This document shows, piece by piece, positions 53,789 to 61,216 of a stretch of DNA of 64,000 nt. A model generated the notes under the pieces. It made no database searches and was not told where the DNA came from. It worked only from the letters and a program-made list of their open reading frames with translations. A program made the position numbers and the translations under genes. The first letter of the stretch is position 1. Each line of letters starts with the position of its first letter. This DNA is from Polyangiaceae bacterium (lineage in GTDB: Bacteria > Myxococcota_A > Polyangia > Polyangiales > Polyangiaceae), in contig JACKEB010000011.1 of NCBI GenBank assembly GCA_020633205.1, forward strand, positions 496,001 through 560,000, read 5' to 3'.

Positions 53789-56185
53789 TCAAGGGGCGAG
53801 GATTGCCGCTCCGAATCCAGCGAGGTTGATGGTGAGTTTGCCACTGCTGACGCTGACGGAGCCACCGTTCAGCCGATCGGTGAGTGAGCTGCCATCGCTG
53901 AGTCCAAGGGAGACAGGCAGGGTGATCTGGGTCGTCGTGCTGTTCGGATCCAGAGACAGCGCGACGATCGCGACCTGTCCCATGTAGACCCGAGCATACG
54001 CGAGAAAGGTCTCGGTAGCGTAGAGCGAGCGGTAGTCTCCGCGCCGCAGCGCTGCCAGCTCGCGTCGCGCTTGGCCCACTTTCCGTGTGAAATTTAGCGT
54101 CGTGGTTTCGTCACTGGACAAGGCTCCTGGTCCCCGCCACATCGCTCGGTTGTCCGGGTCCGCCCCGCCAAACTGCCCATATTCGTCCCCGTAGTAGAGC
54201 AGCGGCGCTCCGGGCAGGGTGAGCAGCCACGCGAGCGCAACCCGTTGCCTGGAGTAGGGCTCCGAGTTTGGCGGGGCGCTGGGCAGGTTGCTCCATTGAT
54301 TGAAGGCTACGGAGCGGTCGTAGCCGCTTTGCCCGCGATAGGTCGAGATTGACACGAAGCGTGATGAGTCATGGCTGCCGATGAACGGCGTCATGATGCT
54401 TCCTTGCGGATATTGAAGCTGACTCTGCTGGGTCCAGTAGTCCGCGTGGAGCAGCCCCTTGTCCTGGTAGGCGAACACCCGATAGGGAACGGCATGATAC
54501 AGCACGAAGTCGAACTGCCCATCCAGGGCGTATGGGCCGATGTAGTTCGAGATGGTGTCGTACTGGCTCTTGTTGCAGTCGACTGAGCAGTCGCTCCAGC
54601 CCATGGCCGTCTCCCCCATCATGAAGTAGCGGTTACCGGCGCCCTCGAAGGTCTGACGCACGCGCGTCGCCAGGTTGCGGATCGCGGCGTCCTCGACGTG
54701 CTTCACGGCGTCCACTCGCAGGCCATCGAGGTCGAACTCCTCGAGCCACCACACCGCGTCGTCCACGAACTGCTCGCTAGCCGCGGTGACCGTCCAGTTC
54801 ACGTCGGGCAGGTAGTCCGTGAAGAGACACTCAAGGCGCTTGTCGGTCCAGTCGCAGCCGCTCGTCCCACACACGCATCCCGTGCGGAACCAGTCCGGGT
54901 GTTGAGTCACGTAGGGGTGATTCTCGTGCACGTGGTTGAGGACGAAGTCCATCAACACGCGGATACCGTGGGCGTGGGCTTCCTTCACCAACGCTTTCAG
55001 CGCTACCTCTCCCCCCAATCGAGGTTCGACCGTTCGGGGTTCGACGGGCCAGTAGCCATGATAGCCAGTGACCTGATGCACGCCATCGGCGGCCCCGTAC
55101 GCTACAGCGGGGTTGGTTTGGAAGGGGGTGAGCCACAATGCGCGTACACCGAGGGCATCCAGGGTTCCATCGGCGATGCGGGCGCGTAGTCCGTCGAAAT
55201 CTCCGCCGTTCCAGTCGGCGCGGGCATCAGTGACCCCAGAGGTTGGGCCCGGGTCGTTGCCCGTGTCGCCATCCTCGAAGCGGTCAGTGACCGCCATGTA
55301 GATCACGGCGTCTTGCCAGCTGAATTCCGCGCTCTCGATCCAGAACGGCAGCAGCAAGTCGTCGCTTTGGTGGCCGTCCACATCTTGGACGTGGACGACC
55401 AGGGTGTGCTTGCCTTGGGCGAGCCCGCTGAGGTCGATATCGATGGTGTCGGCGCTGAGCGTGCTTGGCGCGCCTTGCTCCCCGCTAGGGCTCCTGTGGC
55501 TCACGCTGACGCTGCTGATTGCGGCGCCTGAGATCGCGCGCAACACGTCGAGCTTCGCCTGGAAGGAGCTCTGCGTCTTGGAGCTGCTGGTCACGCTCAA
55601 GCGGGGGCGCGTGCAGTCCTCGACGCGCAGGCCCGAGTTTTCGGTTTGGTCGACGTACTTTCGGTAGCCTTGCGCGGGGTCGAACACCCACTCAGTGCCA
55701 TCCAACACCAGCTTGTACCCGTAGAGCCCCGGTGGTAACTGAAAATCTGCGTGGAAATTGCCTTGGCTGTCAGGACCCTGCATCGGGAGCGCGCTAGCGC
55801 TGAAGCCATTCCATTCGCCGGCGATTGAGGCTTGACTTACCACCTTGCCTGCAGGTGGGTCGTAGGTGAGGCTCACGGGGCAGTCGGCAGTCACTGCGCC
55901 GCTGCCGGCGGTTCCCCCGCTGCTCATTCCGGCGCTTCCGCCTTGGGAAGTGCCAGCTGAACCACCCGCGGCCGTTCCACCGCTGCCGCCACTAGCAGCT
56001 GCTCCGGCACTACCAGCCTGCCCGGAACTACCACCTTGCGCGGCGCTGCCGCCTTGGCCATTGCCGCCGTCGCCAAATCCCTTCGGCGTCTGTTCTCCGG
56101 TGTCCCCGCTGCACGCAACGAGCCACAAGGCACCGAGCAGTGCCCACGAGAGCGAGGCGGAACCTCGTAGCGTCGAACTTATCAT
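53789..56185 (-). CDS. Secreted alpha-amylase-family lipoprotein (GH13)
   Basis: 798 residues. Lipobox LLGALWLVAC (Cys25), Gly/Ser-rich linker, an N-terminal beta (CBM48/E-set-like) domain (VVSQASIAGEWNGFSASALPMQG), then a GH13 barrel. The four conserved regions: VLMDFVLNHVHENH (region I), GLRVDAVKHVED (region II, nucleophile Asp), YFMMGETAMG (region III, acid/base Glu), FIGSHDSSRFVS (region IV). C-terminal beta domain (FLAYARVYMGQVAIVALSL). Acts on starch, glycogen or maltodextrin at the cell surface. ATG overlaps the upstream GH15 stop by 4 bases: one operon. Confidence 0.93.
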   Translation of the reverse strand: MISSTLRGSASLSWALLGALWLVACSGDTGEQTPKGFGDGGNGQGGSAAQGGSSGQAGSAGAAASGGSGGTAAGGSAGTSQGGSAGMSSGGTAGSGAVTADCPVSLTYDPPAGKVVSQASIAGEWNGFSASALPMQGPDSQGNFHADFQLPPGLYGYKLVLDGTEWVFDPAQGYRKYVDQTENSGLRVEDCTRPRLSVTSSSKTQSSFQAKLDVLRAISGAAISSVSVSHRSPSGEQGAPSTLSADTIDIDLSGLAQGKHTLVVHVQDVDGHQSDDLLLPFWIESAEFSWQDAVIYMAVTDRFEDGDTGNDPGPTSGVTDARADWNGGDFDGLRARIADGTLDALGVRALWLTPFQTNPAVAYGAADGVHQVTGYHGYWPVEPRTVEPRLGGEVALKALVKEAHAHGIRVLMDFVLNHVHENHPYVTQHPDWFRTGCVCGTSGCDWTDKRLECLFTDYLPDVNWTVTAASEQFVDDAVWWLEEFDLDGLRVDAVKHVEDAAIRNLATRVRQTFEGAGNRYFMMGETAMGWSDCSVDCNKSQYDTISNYIGPYALDGQFDFVLYHAVPYRVFAYQDKGLLHADYWTQQSQLQYPQGSIMTPFIGSHDSSRFVSISTYRGQSGYDRSVAFNQWSNLPSAPPNSEPYSRQRVALAWLLTLPGAPLLYYGDEYGQFGGADPDNRAMWRGPGALSSDETTTLNFTRKVGQARRELAALRRGDYRSLYATETFLAYARVYMGQVAIVALSLDPNSTTTQITLPVSLGLSDGSSLTDRLNGGSVSVSSGKLTINLAGFGAAILAP

Positions 56186-58626
56186 GCTCTTCTCCCCACG
56201 GATCCGTTGCGAAGCCTGCGCCGACGTTGCATCAAGAGTGCTCCCGCCAGCAACGCGAGGCTGCCGCCAAGCCCTCGTCCGTTGCCCTGAGGCATCCGAC
56301 ACCCGCAGCCCGAATCATCGTCAATCGCGCCCGCTGCGCCGCCGTTTTCGCTGCCTCCAGTTGCCCCTGCGCCGGCGTTCGCACCCGTCCCTGCGCTGCC
56401 GCCGCCGCCCGTAGCACCGGCGCTCATACCGCCAGAACTCGCGCCCGCGGAGCCGCCCTGGCTACTACCGCCACTGCCCGCGCTGGAACCACCGGCTCCC
56501 GAGCTGCCCGCTCCGCCACTGCCCGTAGAGCCTTCCGCATAAGTTCCACACGGAATTAGATTTTGGGGTGCCTCGCGGTCCATCAGCGCCAAGCTGTAGG
56601 CCCCGGCGCCGAAACCCACCATGGGGTTCTCGCCGCGGTAGTCTGCGCTCGTGGCGTCGTGCAACTCCGAGATCTGCCGATAGTTCTCCGACGCTTGATC
56701 GGTGATCCAACTGATCAGCTCGGTACGCCCCGGGTCCTGCATCTTGCGCATCGCATAGGCGGTTCGCAGGTCGACGAACACCCACTCCTGGCTGTCGTAC
56801 CAGCCGCCGTCGTCGTTTCGGAAGAAGCCTCTACCGCTTGCTGGAACCAGGGCCGAGCGCATCGAAGCGAGGGTCGCCTTCGCGCTCTCACCTTGAGGAT
56901 CGAGCAAGCCAAAGCCGACGGCTTCTATGGCGGCGGCGTCCAGGAAGCCGGAGCCCGACTGCAGCTCCTCGAGGCTCTGGGCGAGCGTGTGGTCTGGGGC
57001 GCGAAGCTCCGTGAGCAGCGCATTCTGCGCGGCGGACCCAGCGTCTCGATACGCCGCCGCTTTGGTGGTGTCGAGAACCTGCTCGGCCATCGTTGCCGCG
57101 CGGCAAAGTCCGTTGGCCGCGGTGAGCGTTGTGTATGCGAAGTGCTTTTGCTGGCCCTGCCAGTGCACCTCCCAGATCGACGAATCAGCAGCGATGAGGC
57201 CGGACGGTTCCTGCAATGCGAGGAGTGGGTCAGCCACCTTGGAACTGACGTCCGCCCAGACACTCTTCACCCAGTCTAGATCGCTGCTCTGCTGCAGGTA
57301 CTCGTGGATCGTCCACAGGAAGAGCCCAAACCCGTCGAACTCGATGTTTGGCCCAAACTCGTTGAAGTCCGTCTCCTCCACGCCGTCACCGAAATAGCGC
57401 GTGATGGAGATCTGATACGGCACACCTACCTCGGTCTGGTAGTGCCCAGAGTCTGCTCCGAGCTGAAACTCCAGGGCCGCCTTTGCTTCCGCGAGGTGTC
57501 CGGCGCGCGCGAGCGCCACCACGGCGTACGCCATGTCGCGAACCCAAGAGATGTTCCACATGCCGGTTGGCAGGCTGGCCAGGATCTGTCCGTTGCCCCG
57601 CCCCGGCTCACGCACTTGACCCATGCGCAAGATCGCCATCGACTGCTCGAACAGGCTCTTCTCTGCCCCTTGCAGCGAAGGATAGGAGGCCGAGGCGTGC
57701 CAAGTTTGCCATTCGGCGCGCTCCGCTTCGAGCAGCTGCTGCGGCGAGCGGCCAGCGATCCAGCTCCTGACGGCCTGGATTCGCGGCAGCACGTCCCCTC
57801 CGGAGTCGACCACGGCATAGCCGCCGAACCACGCTGAGTCCCCGACGTTCAGCGTGCCGAGGGACCACTGCAGCCCCCCCACCGCGTCGTCGAAGGTGCC
57901 ATTGGTGCCAGCGTTGTCCGCCAGATCGTTACCACCCTGGAGTGACCCGTAGGGGTTGCTCGGCGAGGCGCCATGGTGAGCGGGCGTCGCGATGGCTCCG
58001 TATCCGATCGCCGCGCCGCTGGGTCCCCACTCCATGAATGCGTTCTCGCTGCTTTGCCAGACGATGGTTTCGCCAGAGCTAGCGGGCTCGGGAGCGCCAG
58101 ATCCCATGTGGAAATTGTACAGCAAGTAGCCGTCTACGCTGGTTGGGCTGCCGGATGTTCTCTCGACCCGTACTAGGTCCACGTAGGCGTGCTCACCTAG
58201 CTCAGTCGGCGCGAAGATGTACTCGTCCACTCGCAGGCCCATCACGTCACGCCGGACGTGGATGATGCCCGTTCCGACCTCGTACTCGACCAGGCTTGGA
58301 GTCACCTCGCCGAGCCAGCTGCCGCTTCCGCCAACCCGCACGCCGGGGTAGCTGTCGTAGGCGAAGTCGCGGGTCTGCGCGCCGTTACTTCGCGCTCGAT
58401 AGATATGCTCAAGGAAGCCGCCAATGCGGTGTTGAGCCACGTCGTAGACGACCGCGGAGCGTCCATTGGTCGACACCAGCGTATTGGTGGAGCGGTGTGG
58501 GGCCACCTGCGCGTGAGCGGTCGCGCATAAGCTCAACGCTGCGAGCACTCCCAACGCACTTGTTGGGCGGACGAGCGACCGGCGTAGCTGCTGGCGCGAG
58601 TGTTGAGTCGAAGCGGTGCTGGACAT
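56182..58626 (-). CDS. Secreted glucoamylase-like protein (GH15) with MYXO-CTERM anchor
   Basis: 814 residues from ATG 58626 with AGGGGG upstream. Signal peptide (LGVLAALSLCATAHAQ). A beta domain of ~250 residues precedes a GH15 (alpha/alpha)6 barrel: MWNISWVRDMAYAVVALARAGHLAEA; FNEFGPNIEFDGFGLFLWTIHEYL; ADSSIWEVHWQGQQKHFAYTTL with the general acid Glu. Gly-rich linker, then DDSGCGCRMPQGNGRGLGG, hydrophobic helix, and QRRRRLRNG: a MYXO-CTERM sorting tail. Releases glucose from starch ends; first gene of the two-gene operon with the amylase. Confidence 0.92.
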   Translation of the reverse strand: MSSTASTQHSRQQLRRSLVRPTSALGVLAALSLCATAHAQVAPHRSTNTLVSTNGRSAVVYDVAQHRIGGFLEHIYRARSNGAQTRDFAYDSYPGVRVGGSGSWLGEVTPSLVEYEVGTGIIHVRRDVMGLRVDEYIFAPTELGEHAYVDLVRVERTSGSPTSVDGYLLYNFHMGSGAPEPASSGETIVWQSSENAFMEWGPSGAAIGYGAIATPAHHGASPSNPYGSLQGGNDLADNAGTNGTFDDAVGGLQWSLGTLNVGDSAWFGGYAVVDSGGDVLPRIQAVRSWIAGRSPQQLLEAERAEWQTWHASASYPSLQGAEKSLFEQSMAILRMGQVREPGRGNGQILASLPTGMWNISWVRDMAYAVVALARAGHLAEAKAALEFQLGADSGHYQTEVGVPYQISITRYFGDGVEETDFNEFGPNIEFDGFGLFLWTIHEYLQQSSDLDWVKSVWADVSSKVADPLLALQEPSGLIAADSSIWEVHWQGQQKHFAYTTLTAANGLCRAATMAEQVLDTTKAAAYRDAGSAAQNALLTELRAPDHTLAQSLEELQSGSGFLDAAAIEAVGFGLLDPQGESAKATLASMRSALVPASGRGFFRNDDGGWYDSQEWVFVDLRTAYAMRKMQDPGRTELISWITDQASENYRQISELHDATSADYRGENPMVGFGAGAYSLALMDREAPQNLIPCGTYAEGSTGSGGAGSSGAGGSSAGSGGSSQGGSAGASSGGMSAGATGGGGSAGTGANAGAGATGGSENGGAAGAIDDDSGCGCRMPQGNGRGLGGSLALLAGALLMQRRRRLRNGSVGRRA

Positions 58627-58816
58627 GATCCCCCTGTGGGTCGGCTCGCCCTGACAGTGTGTCGCGACGCGCGAGTGCGCGCCGCTTTCTGTCAAAGCGT
58701 TCGTCGATTTGACGAGTGCTGACCCGGTACCCCGTGCCCAGCGGTCTCTCGGAGATCCGCGGATTACCGGCTCTATGTGTGGGTCCTACGCGAAGCTGAA
58801 CCCGGAGTGTCTCGGA

Positions 58817-58996
58817 CTAGTGGCGAGCCTTGACGAAGTCGTCGAGGTCATCCGTGTCTTTCCACGCGAACTGCTCCTCGATCGGCGGCTCCTTCGTCTC
58901 GCCACTCGAGTTCTTGAAGAAGATGACCGGGATGAGGCTCATCGCGCAGACCAGTGAGCCCACGATGGCGACCAAGTTGACTAGGCCATTGTCCAT
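58817..58996 (-). CDS. Small membrane protein
   Basis: 59 residues from ATG 58996, with AAGGAAAG as ribosome-binding site. One N-terminal helix (GLVNLVAIVGSLVCAMSLIPVIFF) and an acidic cytoplasmic or periplasmic tail (SSGETKEPPIEEQFAWKDTDDLDDFVKARH). No homologue recognised. The balanced composition and good start argue for a real gene. Lies between the GH15 operon and the divergent HDOD gene. Confidence 0.65.
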   Translation of the reverse strand: MDNGLVNLVAIVGSLVCAMSLIPVIFFKNSSGETKEPPIEEQFAWKDTDDLDDFVKARH

Positions 58997-59173
58997 GACG
59001 CCGCTTTCCTTACCCGAAGCTGGGCTGGCCGCAAGGGTTGGCACGCATGTTGGATTGTCGCAGGGCAGGACTCTCGGAGATCTCGACGATTTACGGGGAT
59101 TCCAAGGTCCAGCGATTCAACAACAGCCCGCTACGCCCACTTGGCGCCGGGCCACTGGCGGAGGTCGAGTCAG

Positions 59174-60115
59174 ATGAATGACGCAGCAATTCTAGGGGGC
59201 ACGGGCGCGAAGCGCCCGGGGGCGATAGCCGACAATGTGGTCGAGGAGCTCTGGTTTGGCGATGTGGATGATTCTCAGGACGAGGCCCACGCCGCCGCGA
59301 GCCTCGCTGCTCGACTTGCGGATGTGCAGGGGCTGAAGCCCTTCCCGGTCGTCGCACAACGGGTGCTGGCGCTGCTCAATGACCCGGACTTCGACCTGGG
59401 ACAGATCGCCAAGCTGCTCGAGGGTGACACAGCGCTCGCGACCAAGCTGCTGCGTGTGGCAAACTCTAGCCTATTTTCGCGCGGAAATAAAATCGCAAGC
59501 ATCGAGTCCGCAGTCGTCCGCCTGGGTGGTAAGACGGTCATGGACATGCTCCTGGCGGTGGCCGCGATGGGGCTGTTCAAGGACGCGTGGGGCGCCGGTC
59601 TCCGCGTACGAGAACACTCGGTCGGCGTAGCGGTGGTTGCCCGGCGCCTTGCGAACCTGTGCGGCTGGTCCGGCGGCTCCCAGGTGTTTCTAGCGGGCCT
59701 CCTGCATGACGTCGGCAAGCTGCTGATCATGCAGGCTGACGAATACGACTACGCGCCGGATGGGGGCGTCGATGTGCACCTTGGAGAGCGCGTGGCGCTG
59801 GGATACGACCACGCGGTGCTTGGCGGCCACGCGCTGCGTCTGTGGGAGGTCCCTGAGCCTTTGCCCGTTGCAATCGCTTGGCACCATCAGCTCGGGCGAG
59901 CTCTAACTGCGGGAGGCGATGTCGGGCTGATGGTCGCGATGCTCGACCTCGCTGACAACATCGAGAAGTGCCTAGCAGAAACCGCCAGCTGCTCCACCGA
60001 GGACCTCTCGAAGCGATCCGCGGCGGAATACTTGCAGCTCACGGCTGCGCAACTGGACTCGGCTTGGGACAGTTTCCGCGAGGAACGCAGCGAGGCCCTG
60101 GCGCTGTTCGCTTGA
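59174..60115 (+). CDS. HDOD-domain signalling protein
   Basis: 313 residues from ATG 59174 with GGAGG 9 bases upstream. One HDOD domain at ~45-255 (FPVVAQRVLALLNDPDFDLGQIAKLLEGDTALATKLLRVANSS ... RLGGKTVMDMLLAVAAMGLF ... VFLAGLLHDVGKLLIMQ ... YDHAVLGGHALRLWEVPEPLPVAIAWHH). The HD is present (LLHDVGK). HDOD proteins act in regulatory signalling and may be pseudo-phosphodiesterases. An AT-rich run of codons encodes SLFSRGNKIAS at ~108-118. A small gene follows closely. Confidence 0.92.
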   Translation: MNDAAILGGTGAKRPGAIADNVVEELWFGDVDDSQDEAHAAASLAARLADVQGLKPFPVVAQRVLALLNDPDFDLGQIAKLLEGDTALATKLLRVANSSLFSRGNKIASIESAVVRLGGKTVMDMLLAVAAMGLFKDAWGAGLRVREHSVGVAVVARRLANLCGWSGGSQVFLAGLLHDVGKLLIMQADEYDYAPDGGVDVHLGERVALGYDHAVLGGHALRLWEVPEPLPVAIAWHHQLGRALTAGGDVGLMVAMLDLADNIEKCLAETASCSTEDLSKRSAAEYLQLTAAQLDSAWDSFREERSEALALFA

Positions 60116-60129
60116 GAGGAGTGCGTCGG

Positions 60130-60387
60130 ATGGAAACGGACCCCTCGCTCGAGTGCTCACCCCGGCGATTTCCCACGTTGCCGGTGGAAGAGGTGGTGTT
60201 GTGGCTCTGGGCAGATGTGCGCTACTTCGCGATGAAGACGCCCCGCAGCGACGCCCTGAAGGGTCGTACTTTTCGCGATCCCGAGCGCGCACCCCGGGTG
60301 CGCGCCGCGAGTCGCCCTCAGCGCCAACCGGCGCGACGTCTGACACCCCGGCGCCGTCAGCCCGAAGCGCTGCGAGTTGCTGCCTAG
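60130..60387 (+). CDS. Possible small basic protein downstream of HDOD gene
   Basis: 85 residues from ATG 60130, with GAGAGGAG 9 bases upstream, 14 bases after the HDOD stop. Starts METDPSLECSPRRFPTLPVEEVVLWLWADVRYFAMK, which looks like a real helix, then turns Arg/Pro-rich (RAASRPQRQPARRLTPRRRQPEALRVAA). May be real, coupled to the HDOD gene, or chance. Confidence 0.42.
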   Translation: METDPSLECSPRRFPTLPVEEVVLWLWADVRYFAMKTPRSDALKGRTFRDPERAPRVRAASRPQRQPARRLTPRRRQPEALRVAA

Positions 60388-60528
60388 TCTCGTACGGCCG
60401 CTTCCGTGCGGGTCCATCGCTGGCTTGCGCGGCTGAGGCTGATTGGACTTGAAGGTCGGCGTGCCCGCCGGACACCGTGCACCTTGCAGTCCCACTCGTG
60501 TCCTGTCCCGCAGCTGTGGCTAGCGTCA

Positions 60529-60822
60529 CTAGCTCGCGAGGAGGAATGAGCGGGCGACCACGAGGTCAGGCGCCAACGCCAACGCTTGCTCTGCGGTACG
60601 GCTGGCGTCCACTGCGCGGCCGAGCTGCGCGAACACGAACGCCAGCGTCGCCAAGCAGCCAGGTCGGCCGGGGTGCTCCGGAGGGAGGGTGAGCAGTAAG
60701 CGCGACAAGGGCACCTGCGCCGCTGCGTAGTTTCCAGCCTTCAGCTCTTCCAGCGCCTCAGCGTGGAGCTGCAGCTGGAGCGCCGAACGATGAGTCGAAG
60801 CGGGGGAACGTAGGTGGGTCAT
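60529..60822 (-). CDS. Small TPR-like protein
   Basis: 97 residues from ATG 60822 with AGGAGCAAC as ribosome-binding site. QLQLHAEALEELKAGNYAAAQVPLSRLLLTLPPEHPGRPGCLATLAFVFAQLGRAVDASRTAEQALALAPDL forms two or three TPR helices pairs. No signal. Divergent from the kinase-like gene; possible protein-interaction adaptor. Confidence 0.75.
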   Translation of the reverse strand: MTHLRSPASTHRSALQLQLHAEALEELKAGNYAAAQVPLSRLLLTLPPEHPGRPGCLATLAFVFAQLGRAVDASRTAEQALALAPDLVVARSFLLAS

Positions 60823-60894
60823 GTTGCTCCTTGCGCGGCTTGTGCCCCGCGGGACAACCATCTTCGCTTTGCCGTCGCCGCGCAAGTTTCGGTG

Positions 60895-60909
60895 TGACAA
60901 ACAATGTCA
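60895..60909. promoter_or_regulatory. Palindrome TGACA-N5-TGTCA
   Basis: TGACAAACAATGTCA, followed by further TGTC/TGTCA words at about 60913, 60950 and 60959. It lies 72 bases upstream of the TPR gene start and 307 bases from the kinase-like gene. Dyad symmetry suggests an operator. Confidence 0.4.
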
Positions 60910-61132
60910 GGTTGTCGGAGTGCCCTGGAGCGGGGCGCTGATTGTCACCGGATGTCAGCCGCTTCGCCGCGTGGGTGTGACCCACGCGCGGCTCACTCTC
61001 GTTTGCGCGTCGGCGCCGAACTCTGACCCGGAGGTGCGAGAATCGCAGGCCATTCCTGCGGCCTCCACAGTGTAAATTCTTGAAGAAAACCAAACGGTTG
61101 AGAGCCATTTGCTGAAGAGGGCTAGGCAACTT

Positions 61133-61152
61133 TAGATACGAATTGGTATCTA
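61133..61152. promoter_or_regulatory. AT-rich palindrome upstream of the kinase-like gene
   Basis: TAGATACGAATTGGTATCTA, two 7-base arms (TAGATAC/GTATCTA) around a 6-base centre, 64 bases before the ATG at 61217. Candidate binding site for a dimeric regulator. Confidence 0.42.
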
Positions 61153-61216
61153 TTCTACGGTCGGCTCTGCCGGGTGTGACTTTTGCGCACACTCAGCTAC
61201 TACCTCGGACCCCGCC

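Larger units (their letters stand above)
60823..61216. other. Divergent regulatory region with palindromes
   Basis: 394 bp, AT-richer than the surroundings. Two candidate operators are listed separately. TTGTGCCCCGCGGGACAA (60838-60855) is a near-palindrome. Promoters for the TPR gene (minus) and kinase-like gene (plus) must lie here; none can be placed with confidence. Confidence 0.6.

Noticed and set aside
59972..60529. 185-codon minus-strand frame opposite the HDOD gene end
   Set aside because: Shadow with Arg/Ser/Ala composition and no start site.
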